Assembly (NCBI GenBank): GCA_040905285.1
Contig: JBBDRV010000140.1
Location: 1-34,189 of the forward strand
Source of the DNA: JBBDRV01 sp040905285
GTDB lineage: Bacteria > Bacteroidota > Rhodothermia > Balneolales > Balneolaceae
Reading direction: 5' to 3'
DNA: 34,189 nt
In this document: positions 17,181 to 24,046 of the stretch, piece after piece
Layout of the letters: the number at the start of each line of letters is the position of its first letter
Numbering within the stretch: position 1 is the first letter of the stretch
Translations under genes and position numbers: made by a program
Notes under the pieces: generated by a model
The model's database searches: none
Told to the model about the DNA's origin: nothing
The model's input: the letters and a program-made list of their open reading frames with translations, nothing else

Positions 17181-17512
17181 GAATACAGCTCTGAAATCCG
17201 GTCAACATTAAACCGGAGTTTAGCGCAACCGGTAGTCCACTTTATACAGTCCACATTCTTATAGCCGACAAGGGTATGCCGGCAGGAAAGCGACTTTGCC
17301 TAATGATGAGCAGGGCTGATGAACAAGAGCACGTTGAGAGAACCGAAACTATATTATAGAAAACCAGAAATAGTACAGAAACGGCGGTTCACAACAGGCT
17401 GACAGCCTGCACCATACAGGTATAGCATATCGGGACATCAACCAGAATGCTCTACCAGCAATCGCCAAAGGCCGCCAGTGTACAAACACCAATGTTACTG
17501 GCGGCCTTCTCT
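17181..17512 (+). ncRNA. Candidate repressor-controlled small RNA (about 330 nt)
   Basis: No protein gene of credible length occupies this stretch, yet it starts just after a consensus promoter and ends in a strong intrinsic terminator. Local hairpins include TCCGGT/ACCGGA (17197-17217) and CAGGCT-gac-AGCCTG (17395-17409). A 27-codon ORF (ATG at about 17275, reading MPAGKRLCLMMSRADEQEHV and seven more residues) sits in the middle, so a small-peptide mRNA is the alternative. It does not resemble tmRNA, RNase P RNA or SRP RNA. The 5' end is inferred from the promoter. Confidence 0.4.
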
Positions 17513-17516
17513 ATTT
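17468..17516 (+). terminator. Strong intrinsic terminator of the rightward small transcript
   Basis: AAGGCCGCCAGT (17468-17479) and ACTGGCGGCCTT (17497-17508) form a perfect 12-bp GC-rich stem, followed by CTCTATTTT. No plus-strand protein gene ends nearby: the last one stops at 16448, with an antisense gene between. The terminator therefore implies a separate transcript starting between 17152 and 17468. Confidence 0.8.
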
Positions 17517-17726
17517 TAAGGGGAACGGGGCATGGAAGCAATTATAAATTAAAAACGGTCAGAGACAGGCCGGCGGTTAAATATATATGAAGGCCGTGTA
17601 TTAAATTCCCGGAAAAACAGGTCTCATCCTGTATGATTATAACCCGCTGCATCCACACTTCTTTACTTATTAGAAAAATCTTTTCATCTTGCCCATAAGT
17701 AACATTGAATATTAAATTCCGTCTGA
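17517..17726. other. Upstream region of the pterin dehydratase gene
   Basis: About 210 AT-rich bases between the small-RNA terminator and the pterin dehydratase start. TTGCCC near 17691 with a TATTAA around 17712 could be its promoter, but the match is weak. I see no gene. Confidence 0.35.
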
Positions 17727-18083
17727 ATGGATTCCAACGTTTTAAACCTGCAAGAAAGAAAATGTAAAGCGTGCTCACCCGATACACCTCCTCTGGAAGG
17801 GGAAGAGCTTCGACAGTATCATAACCGCCTGGAAGAGGGATGGGATCTGAGTGGTGAACATCATCTGGAAAGGGTGTTTAAATTTAAAAACTTTCGACAG
17901 GCCCTGGATTTTACTGTCAAAGTAGGTGAGATGTCTGAAGAAGAGGGGCATCATCCTGATATCGTTTTAAAGTGGGGAGAAGTCAAAGTAATTATTTATA
18001 CTCATGCGATTGAGGCATTAAGCGAGAGTGATTTCATATGGGCAGCAAAAGCAGACGGTCTTTATGCAGAGAGTCGGGATTAG
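17727..18083 (+). CDS. 4a-hydroxytetrahydrobiopterin dehydratase (pterin-4a-carbinolamine dehydratase)
   Basis: A 118-residue PCD/DCoH-family enzyme that dehydrates 4a-hydroxytetrahydrobiopterin after aromatic amino acid hydroxylation. The active-site signature is MSEEEGHHPDIVLKWGEVKV (about residues 70-89), with the catalytic His pair and Asp; the FKNFRQALDFTVKVGEM helix precedes it, and THAIEALSESDFIWAAKAD ends the fold. The N-terminal 20 residues include two Cys (RKCKAC) that are not part of the catalytic fold. No phenylalanine hydroxylase is adjacent, so it could serve a general pterin-repair role. Confidence 0.95.
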   Translation: MDSNVLNLQERKCKACSPDTPPLEGEELRQYHNRLEEGWDLSGEHHLERVFKFKNFRQALDFTVKVGEMSEEEGHHPDIVLKWGEVKVIIYTHAIEALSESDFIWAAKADGLYAESRD

Positions 18084-18170
18084 CGGTAATACCAGCTTCT
18101 GTTTCAGTTCTTTTACAGCAGCAAAAGTCTAAAAAAAATCCGGTTTACGGAGAATCTACAATAACTAACC

Positions 18171-18177
18171 AAAGGAG
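18171..18177 (+). promoter_or_regulatory. Strong Shine-Dalgarno AAAGGAG before the OsmC gene
   Basis: AAAGGAG lies 6 nt before the ATG at 18184. Most genes in this window lack a clear Shine-Dalgarno, so this site fixes the start and suggests high translation. Confidence 0.75.
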
Positions 18178-18183
18178 AACCGT

Positions 18184-18615
18184 ATGAAAAGAACAGCACG
18201 TGCAGTCTGGAAGGGATCGGGCACAGAGGGATCCGGTAATCTGACTACTCAGAGTGGTGCATTCGAAAACCAGCCGTACTCGACAAAGATGAGATTTGAA
18301 AACGAGGACGGAAAACAGGGGACGAACCCTGAGGAGATGATTGCTGCAGCTCATGCAGGATGCTTTACAATGGCATTGGGTGTAGCCCTTGAAGGGGCCG
18401 GTTTCACTGCTGAAACACTCGATACAAATGCCGAACTGACCCTTTCCAAAGTAAACGGCGGCTGGGAAATTAAAACGATCGCACTGGAGCTGAAAGCCTC
18501 TGTCCCGGACATCTCGGAAGATGAATTCAGTGAAATCGCAAAAGGAGCCAAAGATGGCTGTCCCGTTTCAAAGCTGCTGAATTGTGAAATCACGCTGGAT
18601 TACACATTACTGTGA
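18184..18615 (+). CDS. OsmC family peroxiredoxin
   Basis: A 143-residue OsmC-type thiol peroxidase, which reduces organic hydroperoxides in the cytoplasm. Both redox cysteines are present: the peroxidatic Cys in MIAAAHAGCFTMALG (about residue 61) and the resolving Cys in DGCPVSKLL (about residue 127). The partner Arg/Glu region GTNPEEM is also there. Length and order match OsmC rather than the slightly different Ohr subgroup. It has its own strong Shine-Dalgarno and is followed by an intrinsic terminator, so it is probably monocistronic and well expressed, consistent with a stress-defence role. Confidence 0.95.
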   Translation: MKRTARAVWKGSGTEGSGNLTTQSGAFENQPYSTKMRFENEDGKQGTNPEEMIAAAHAGCFTMALGVALEGAGFTAETLDTNAELTLSKVNGGWEIKTIALELKASVPDISEDEFSEIAKGAKDGCPVSKLLNCEITLDYTLL

Positions 18616-18634
18616 AATAATCGGCAGAAACAGT

Positions 18635-18669
18635 CGGCGGGGTCTGAATTCGTTGCCCGCCGTTTATTT
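18635..18669 (+). terminator. Intrinsic terminator after the OsmC gene
   Basis: CGGCGGG (18635-18641) pairs with CCCGCCG (18656-18662) across a 14-nt loop and is followed by TTTATTTAAG. Confidence 0.65.
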
Positions 18670-18727
18670 AAGTCATAAACAGCAGAGGCAATACAAACAA
18701 GGAATGAAACAGGGTTTCCGGGTTTCT

Positions 18728-19993
18728 TCAGGCCCTCCGGATCGTTTCTTTATCGCCGGGCTCTGTATTCCTGATGGCCCGGATTCGTTCCACAACGGGT
18801 GGATGGGAATAGTTCAGGAATACATAGAACGGGTGTGGAGTGAGATTTGAAAGGTTATCTCTGGACAATTTTTTTAATACACTGATCATCGCCTCGGGTT
18901 CGTCAATTGTTTTGGCCGCAAATTCATCGGCCTCAAACTCATACTTTCTTGACAAAATTTGCATAAAGGTGGAAAGCACCAATTGCACCGGCGTATAGAG
19001 AAGCCCGAAAAAAACCAGCCCCGTATAAACACTCATTTGCTCCATATAAAAGGCTTCAAACAGACCGGGCAGTTGAAGGAAAATAGACAGCAAGGCAAAC
19101 ATGATGCCTGTTTGAAGAATGCTGATACTCGTATTCTTGTAGATATGCTTCTTTTTATAATGTCCAATTTCGTGTGCAAGAACAGCCACCAGTTCATCTG
19201 TTGAATGCTTGTCGATCAGAGTATCAAACAGGGCTATCCGCTTGTTTTCGCCGAATCCGGTAAAAAATGCATTTGATTTTGTAGAACGTCTCGAACCGTC
19301 CATGACATAAACTCCTTTGAGGGGGAAATGCACTTCAGCCGCATAGTCCCGAATTTTTTGCCTGAGCTCGCCATCCGAGAGAGGTTCAAACTTGTTGAAA
19401 ACAGGCATGATCCATGTAGGGGCAATGAACTGGATAAACAGGGTATATACGGTTACCACCAGCCAGGCCCAGAGCCACGCCCACATTCCCCCGAATTCAA
19501 AAAATGCAATAATTCCCGCCAGAAGCGGGGCTCCCAGTATAATGGAGAGGGCCAGACTTTTGAATATATCGGTTATGAAAATCTTCGGCGTTGTTTTGTT
19601 AAATCCGAATCGTTCCTCAATAACAAAGGTGGAATAAATACTGAACGGAAGGGAAAGGATCAGTTTGAAAAAAACCAGTGCGCCGATATAAAAGAGACCG
19701 GTTTCAATCACCCCGTATTCCAGACCGGAAACCAGCCGGTCCAGCCAGTTGAAGCCTCCTGCAAACCAGAATATCAGTAAAATCAGCAGATCAAACATAC
19801 TGGTAAGAATGCCAAAGCGGGTTCTGGTACGAGTGTACTGCTGGGACCTGGTGTACGTTTGCTCATCGATTACATCCCCGAATTCTTCAGGCAATGAATC
19901 GTCAAGAGATTTGAGATTGAGCACATCTGCAGTCAGATTCAGAATAAAATCCAGTACAAGTGCAAAAAGAATGATTACAGCAAAAATATTCAT
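18728..19993 (-). CDS. M48 family metallopeptidase, Ste24/CAAX-protease-like
   Basis: A 421-residue integral membrane zinc protease of the Ste24/HtpX clan. It has an N-terminal Ste24-like M48 N-region with several helices, then the zinc motif LAHEIGHYKKKH (about residue 285), two further helices, and the third ligand in SRKYEFEADEFAAK. The C-terminal LSNLTPHPFYVFLNYSHPPVVERI motif is typical of Ste24 relatives. In bacteria without prenylated CAAX proteins its role is probably membrane protein quality control, such as clearing clogged translocons. It is the second M48 protease in this window, and of a different subfamily from the LemA-linked one. Monocistronic. Confidence 0.95.
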   Translation of the reverse strand: MNIFAVIILFALVLDFILNLTADVLNLKSLDDSLPEEFGDVIDEQTYTRSQQYTRTRTRFGILTSMFDLLILLIFWFAGGFNWLDRLVSGLEYGVIETGLFYIGALVFFKLILSLPFSIYSTFVIEERFGFNKTTPKIFITDIFKSLALSIILGAPLLAGIIAFFEFGGMWAWLWAWLVVTVYTLFIQFIAPTWIMPVFNKFEPLSDGELRQKIRDYAAEVHFPLKGVYVMDGSRRSTKSNAFFTGFGENKRIALFDTLIDKHSTDELVAVLAHEIGHYKKKHIYKNTSISILQTGIMFALLSIFLQLPGLFEAFYMEQMSVYTGLVFFGLLYTPVQLVLSTFMQILSRKYEFEADEFAAKTIDEPEAMISVLKKLSRDNLSNLTPHPFYVFLNYSHPPVVERIRAIRNTEPGDKETIRRA

Positions 19994-20284
19994 GGATCGG
20001 GTTTAAACGGGTGAATTGTCTTTTCCTGATTGGCCGAATCATTCAATGAAGATTTATATATCATCAGTTAAAATGATACTATATAATGAATCTAATTACC
20101 ACCTGTTTATACGGATGCCGGCACTTCCGGACATTTTTCGCAGGATTTGTGAAATGGCCGGAAAGATTTATCCGTTGATCCATTATCACCGGACTTGCTA
20201 CGGAACCGGCTACCGGATTTGTGACGGCGGAAAGTCCGGCAGATCTGTATTGCCGGTGGATACCATGAGGAGAAATTAGAGAAT
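19994..20284. other. Divergent spacer between Ste24-like protease and esterase, no gene seen
   Basis: 291 bp that must contain the promoters of both flanking genes. The right half is rich in short CCGG-containing inverted repeats (about 20115-20260). The 87-codon open frame across it lacks family features, and I regard it as chance. Confidence 0.4.
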
Positions 20285-20953
20285 ATGTTTAACATTGACC
20301 CTGAAAACCCATTCAAAGGTCCGCATCAAAACCAGGAGCCGGCAATTGCCGGAGCTGACCTTTCGGAGGCGGAAGCTGCCCTGGTCCTCGTTCATGGCCG
20401 CGGGGCCTCCGCACAGAGTATTCTGATGCTGGCTGAAGAACTGAAAGAACCGACTCTCCATTACATCGCTCCCCAGGCATACCGGTTTACCTGGTATCCT
20501 CACTCCTTTCTGGTGCCTTTGGAGCAGAATCAGCCCGGATTGAATTCAGCACTGCAGGCCATATACGACAGAGTCGCGGATTTAAAAGGGAAGGGCTTTG
20601 AATACAACAGGATTCTACTTGCAGGATTTTCCCAGGGAGCCTGCCTGGTGCTGGAGTTCGCTGCACGTCATCCGGCCCGCTACGGGGGAGTTATAGGCCT
20701 TAGCGGCGGTCTGATCGGAGACTCTGTTGCGGAAGGAAATTATTCCGGTTCACTTGAGGGCACTCCCGTATTTTTGGGATGCAGTGACATTGATCCACAC
20801 ATACCTGTGGACAGGGTGCACAAGACCGGAGACGTTTTTAAACATCTTGGAGCGGAGTTAACAAAAAAAATATATCCCGGCATGGCCCATACGGTTAGCA
20901 GAGATGAGCTGGAGAATATGAAGCAAATAATCCGTTCCGTGACACGCGGGTAA
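20285..20953 (+). CDS. Alpha/beta hydrolase, phospholipase/carboxylesterase family
   Basis: A 222-residue serine hydrolase of the phospholipase/carboxylesterase (Abhydrolase_2, EstB-like) family. The oxyanion-hole strand is LVLVHGRGASA (about residues 33-43), the nucleophile elbow is LLAGFSQGACLVLEF with Ser116, the acid is probably in GCSDIDPHIP, and the catalytic His is in YPGMAHTVS. The size is typical. It acts on short acyl esters or lysophospholipids; the physiological substrate is unknown. In several Bacteroidota this family sits beside a ring-cleaving dioxygenase/glyoxalase gene, but not here. It ends 150 bp before the DUF1538 operon. Confidence 0.92.
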   Translation: MFNIDPENPFKGPHQNQEPAIAGADLSEAEAALVLVHGRGASAQSILMLAEELKEPTLHYIAPQAYRFTWYPHSFLVPLEQNQPGLNSALQAIYDRVADLKGKGFEYNRILLAGFSQGACLVLEFAARHPARYGGVIGLSGGLIGDSVAEGNYSGSLEGTPVFLGCSDIDPHIPVDRVHKTGDVFKHLGAELTKKIYPGMAHTVSRDELENMKQIIRSVTRG

Positions 20954-21103
20954 TGCCGGTGCTGTCTTCAGTCGCGAGAAAACGGATTTAAACAGCGGCT
21001 CAGCATCAGGATCCGTGTCAGGCTGGTTTTACGGCTGATCTCCCAAGAGCTCAAAAATTTACTTTCATTCGTTCAATGAACCCATTTACTCAGTGATTAA
21101 AGC

Positions 21104-21805
21104 ATGCAGACACTACAGGAAACAATACGGGAAGTGATTTATGCCATTGTACCCATAACGGTTCTGGTTCTGATACTGCAGTTTACCGTCATCTGGCTGC
21201 CCGCAGCTTCACTGATCCAGTTCCTGATCGGTGTCCTGTTTGTTTCTGCGGGGTTATGTTTCTTTCTGGTAGGGGTTCACATCGGCCTTTTACCCGTTGG
21301 GGAGATGATCGGCTCGTCGCTGCCGCGTACGGGGAAAATGTGGATGATTATTCTGTTCAGTTTTATACTCGGCGCGGCTGTAACCATTGCCGAGCCCGAT
21401 GTGCATGTACTTTCTGAATATGTTGACCAGGTATCCCGGGGAGAAATCGGAAAATGGCAGCTGATCCTCCCGGTGGCACTGGGACTGGGGGTCTTCGTCG
21501 CTCTTTCCATGGTCCGGATCATTTTTCAAATTTCTATAAAATGGATTTTGTTCGCGGGTTACTCCCTGATCCTCATTGTCGCTTTTTCATCGGTGGTCCC
21601 CAATGAGTTTATTCCAATTTCCTTCGATGCGGGTGGTGTGACCACAGGTCCGATGGCCGTACCTTTTATACTGGCTTTCGGCGTGGGTATCGCTTCGGTT
21701 CTGAGAGGGGGTGACGACGAAACAGCTGGAGGATTCGGTCTGGTTGCGCTGGCTTCCATGGGTCCCATTTTAGCCGTATTGTTTCTGGGAATCGCATTTG
21801 CATAA
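21104..21805 (+). CDS. DUF1538 membrane protein, first of a tandem pair
   Basis: A 233-residue integral membrane protein of the DUF1538 family, function unknown. It has about six or seven hydrophobic helices and three conserved loops: GVHIGLLPVGEMIG (about residues 57-70), TIAEPDVHVLSEYVDQV (about 95-111) and SFDAGGVTTGPMAVPFILA (about 175-193). The same three loops recur in the next gene, so the pair probably forms one two-domain assembly; in many genomes the two halves occur fused. The acidic, Gly-rich intramembrane motifs resemble those of transporters or channels. It starts a four-gene operon with two PII-like genes, suggesting nucleotide- or metabolite-gated transport. Confidence 0.88.
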   Translation: MQTLQETIREVIYAIVPITVLVLILQFTVIWLPAASLIQFLIGVLFVSAGLCFFLVGVHIGLLPVGEMIGSSLPRTGKMWMIILFSFILGAAVTIAEPDVHVLSEYVDQVSRGEIGKWQLILPVALGLGVFVALSMVRIIFQISIKWILFAGYSLILIVAFSSVVPNEFIPISFDAGGVTTGPMAVPFILAFGVGIASVLRGGDDETAGGFGLVALASMGPILAVLFLGIAFA

Positions 21806-21814
21806 GAAAATTAA

Positions 21815-22546
21815 ATGAATATACGTGTTTTTTATGGCTTTGGGGATGTTCTCGCAGAGGTTGCACTTGCGCTGATACCTCTGGTGCTGTTTTTCCTGTT
21901 CTTTCAATTTTATATGTTGAAGCTTCCCTGGAAGCGTGTAAGCGATATCATGATAGGTATCGTCTTGACATTCGCAGGACTGGCCCTTTTTCTTCAGGGT
22001 GTGCATGTGGGATTTTTACCGGTCGGCAGAGAAATTGGAGATATCGCCGGCGGCTGGGAGCATAAGTGGATCCTCATCCCGACAGGGTTTTTGCTGGGTT
22101 TTGTAGCGACATTTGCGGAACCGGCTGTAAAGATACTGAACCATGAGGTTGATAAGGTTTCGGGCGGGTATATACCCAAAAAATTGATGTTATATACCTT
22201 ATCAACGGGAGTGGCAATCTCAATCGCAGTGGCAATGGCACGAATTATCTACGGAATTCCTCTCTGGTATTTTATTGCTCCGGGATATGTGCTCGCACTG
22301 GTAATCACGTTATTTTCCACGGAAACCTTTACGGCCATAGCATTTGACGCGGGGGGCGTCGCCACCGGACCCATGACAGTGACATTTATACTTGCAATAG
22401 CCCTCGGGTTTTCCGAATCACTGGAAGGGCGGGACCCTTTGGTTGATGGATTTGGAATGATTGCACTTGTGGCACTGGCTCCTATTTTGACAGTGTTAAG
22501 TCTCGGTTTACTTTACAGGATTAAGGAATCCCGTGCAAATGATTAA
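21815..22546 (+). CDS. DUF1538 membrane protein, second of a tandem pair
   Basis: A 243-residue paralogue of the preceding gene, 9 bp downstream. It repeats the same motifs in the same order: GVHVGFLPVGREIG, TFAEPAVKILNHEVDKV and AFDAGGVATGPMTVTFILA. There are about seven membrane segments, and the C-terminus ends in a short basic tail. Conserved acidic residues (Glu in AEP, Asp in FDAGG) in otherwise hydrophobic surroundings are candidates for an ion- or substrate-binding site. The stop codon overlaps the start of the first PII-like gene, implying translational coupling and near-equal synthesis of membrane protein and regulator. Confidence 0.88.
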   Translation: MNIRVFYGFGDVLAEVALALIPLVLFFLFFQFYMLKLPWKRVSDIMIGIVLTFAGLALFLQGVHVGFLPVGREIGDIAGGWEHKWILIPTGFLLGFVATFAEPAVKILNHEVDKVSGGYIPKKLMLYTLSTGVAISIAVAMARIIYGIPLWYFIAPGYVLALVITLFSTETFTAIAFDAGGVATGPMTVTFILAIALGFSESLEGRDPLVDGFGMIALVALAPILTVLSLGLLYRIKESRAND

Positions 22547-22886
22547 AAAAATAGATGAACGATATAAGCTGATCGTATTTATAGTGGGGAAAGGCCGCTC
22601 ACGAGAGGTTCTCCGTGCCTGTAAAAAAGCGGGTGCTGAAGGCGGTACGGTCCTTCGCGGGACCGGTACCGGAATTCACAACACGGGTTCATTCCTGGGA
22701 ATTAAATTCGAACCCGAAAAAGATGTGATTTTATGCCTGTCAACAGACAAATTTGTGGATAAGCTGTTGGACCGTGTGACAGCTGCTGCAGGGCTGGATG
22801 AACCCGGAAGGGGGATCGCGTTTGTATTGGACAGCCCCAGCGTCACAGGTATTTCACACTTGTTGAAGCGTGATTTTGAACAGTGA
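22539..22886 (+). CDS. PII-like signal protein, first of a tandem pair
   Basis: About 115 residues of the PII (GlnB/GlnK) superfamily, ferredoxin-like trimeric regulators that bind ATP/ADP and often 2-oxoglutarate, cAMP or other small molecules and gate membrane transporters. Visible are beta-1 YKLIVFIVGKGRSREVL, the T-loop segment KAGAEGGTVLRGTGTGIHNT, and the B-loop LDEPGRGIAFVLD. The T-loop is short and lacks the uridylylated Tyr51 motif of classical GlnB, so it is probably not covalently modified that way. The ATG overlaps the stop codon of the upstream DUF1538 gene; a GTG 6 bp earlier (22533) is an alternative start. Together with the membrane genes the arrangement resembles amtB-glnK or sbtA-sbtB. 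Confidence 0.87.
   Translation: MIKKIDERYKLIVFIVGKGRSREVLRACKKAGAEGGTVLRGTGTGIHNTGSFLGIKFEPEKDVILCLSTDKFVDKLLDRVTAAAGLDEPGRGIAFVLDSPSVTGISHLLKRDFEQ
22626..22660 (+). repeat. 35-bp exact direct repeat, copy 1 (T-loop region of first PII-like gene)
   Basis: Identical at every base to 22986-23020, including third codon positions, while flanking sequence is clearly diverged. It encodes KAGAEGGTVLR and adjacent bases. Confidence 0.9.
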
Positions 22887-22904
22887 TTAATAAATAACCC
22901 GTTT

Positions 22905-23255
22905 ATGAAACAGGCAACTCAATTCAATCTGATTGTAAGTATAGTCAACAAGGGACGAAGCGGTTTGGTTCTTGATTCTTCTCTTAAAGCGGGTGCTGAA
23001 GGCGGTACGGTCCTTCGCGGCCGCGGCTCCGGTATTCATGAAAAAGCGAAACTTTTTTCATTTGCGATCGAACCGGAAAAAGAAATTGTCCTCACCCTGG
23101 TGCCGGAAATCCTGACAGAGAAAATACTGGAGGCAATTGTAAAATCCGCCGAACTGAATGAGCCGGGGAAAGGAATCGCATTTGTGCTTGATATAGAAAA
23201 AACTGCGGGAATCAATCATCCGATTGAGCTGGATCCGGGAGACATGGATAAATAA
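22905..23255 (+). CDS. PII-like signal protein, second of a tandem pair
   Basis: A 116-residue paralogue of the preceding PII-like protein, 18 bp downstream. It has beta-1 FNLIVSIVNKGRSGLVL, the T-loop region KAGAEGGTVLRGRGSGIHEK and the B-loop LNEPGKGIAFVLDI, plus an acidic C-terminal tail. Overall similarity to its partner is moderate, but a 35-bp DNA block coding the T-loop base is identical between them. Two different PII chains could form heterotrimers, or each could regulate one DUF1538 half. It is the last gene of the operon; I see no strong terminator before the opposing 63-residue gene. Confidence 0.87.
   Translation: MKQATQFNLIVSIVNKGRSGLVLDSSLKAGAEGGTVLRGRGSGIHEKAKLFSFAIEPEKEIVLTLVPEILTEKILEAIVKSAELNEPGKGIAFVLDIEKTAGINHPIELDPGDMDK
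22986..23020 (+). repeat. 35-bp exact direct repeat, copy 2 (T-loop region of second PII-like gene)
   Basis: Identical to 22626-22660, at a 360-bp distance. See copy 1. Confidence 0.9.
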
Positions 23256-23266
23256 TCAATACATCC

Positions 23267-23311
23267 CCGGTTATTGTAGGGCATAGTTCCCGGGTTACTG
23301 TATGGCATAGT
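23267..23311. repeat. Imperfect tandem duplication, two 21-bp units with 24-bp period
   Basis: ccggttattgtagggcatag (from 23267) and cgggttactgtatggcatag (from 23291) match at 18 of 21 positions including the following base. The second unit contains the 3' end and stop of the 63-residue gene on the minus strand, so the first unit is a decayed copy of that gene's end, including its own stop. Confidence 0.7.
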
Positions 23312-23486
23312 ACTGTTCATAGATATAGTCCCAAAAGCCGGCCAGATCGGAGCCGCTGTTATGCGGGTTTTTTGATTTGGTGGATTTCATCGCATCTTTG
23401 CATGCCTTTTCCTTGGCATCATAAAAGGCCTTAAGCTGATGCTTGGTAGGATTTTCAATCATCTCTTCAAACTTTTTTTTCGTCAT
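23295..23486 (-). CDS. Small hypothetical protein (63 aa)
   Basis: 63 residues, highly charged and helical: a basic N-terminus (MTKKKFEEMIENPTKHQLKA), a Lys-rich middle, and an aromatic C-terminus FWDYIYEQYYAIQ. It has no membrane segment or signal and matches no family I know. Composition and the ATG start look like a real small cytosolic protein rather than a shadow frame, since nothing is encoded opposite it. It is convergent with the PII operon, with 39 bp between the stops. Confidence 0.55.
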   Translation of the reverse strand: MTKKKFEEMIENPTKHQLKAFYDAKEKACKDAMKSTKSKNPHNSGSDLAGFWDYIYEQYYAIQ

Positions 23487-24046
23487 ATCTTAATCATGTG
23501 AGATGTGTGATAATTTTCTGCAACCATCTATTAAAACATGACTTCAACTTAAATCATTCAGACTGAAAGGTCTATACGTTTTTATCCCGAAAATGTGCTT
23601 ATATCCAGGATGTTTGTCGAGCCGGTCCCGTCCCGGTGCAATCCCATTGCATACAACCCCGGTCCAGACTCCTGGCATACAGGTGTAAACCCGGCCCGGC
23701 GCAGAAAAAGACCGTTTATAACAGCTCCTGAATCTATTCACCGGCGAAGTCATCCCTTTTGAGTTTAGAGGTCAATTTGCTTACCTTTTTACAGCTTTTT
23801 GTTGCCCCCGCAGTCTGTAGGACTTAGGAACAGAAAGCGAGCAGGATGAGATTTTGGCACAGTGGAACACGACTTTTGAGGTTCGTAGCGGTGTTACGGA
23901 ACGAGAAAGCGGGATTCCAATGTGTAAAAAGATCGCATGCGCAGCTCTGTAGAGTAAGTCCGACAGACTGCCGAAACAGAATTTCTCTGCAAGGGACAAT
24001 CTTATTCACGCTTATAATTTAACTGCCACGTTTATTTCACTCTTCT
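23487..24046. other. 560-bp region between the 63-aa gene and the oxoamine synthase, holding the palindromic element
   Basis: Contains the long hairpin element (23810-23971) and no credible protein gene. The stretch 23560-23760 has scattered short GC-rich inverted repeats and open frames without family features. The promoter of the oxoamine synthase presumably lies between the element and 24046; the AT-rich 24001-24040 would suit. Confidence 0.45.
23810..23971. repeat. Dispersed long-hairpin (MITE-like) element, full copy
   Basis: Terminal inverted repeats gcagtctgtaggactta (23810-23826) and taagtccgacagactgc (23955-23971) match at 16 of 17 positions. Pairing continues inwards imperfectly: ttttggcacagtggaa (about 23852-23867) pairs with ttccaatgtgtaaaaa (about 23915-23930), and gttcgta/tac-g-gaac (23881-23902) forms the apex. 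The whole 162 bp can therefore fold into one long interrupted hairpin. The left arm recurs at 3957-4020. No transposase is inside, which fits a non-autonomous MITE or a structured-RNA repeat. I see no clear target-site duplication. Confidence 0.75.

Noticed and set aside
17175..17470. Possible tmRNA, RNase P RNA or tRNA in the region after the repressor promoter
   Set aside because: None of the conserved signatures of these RNAs (tmRNA ends, RNase P core, tRNA T-arm) could be found.
20016..20279. 87-codon ORF between the Ste24-like protease and esterase genes
   Set aside because: No domain, unusual composition, and it fills a divergent promoter region.
23781..24009. Minus-strand ORFs sharing the FHCxKISSCSLSV peptide with an ORF at 3781-4017
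   Set aside because: The shared peptide comes from the DNA repeat (long-hairpin element), not from homologous proteins; the rest of the ORFs do not match.
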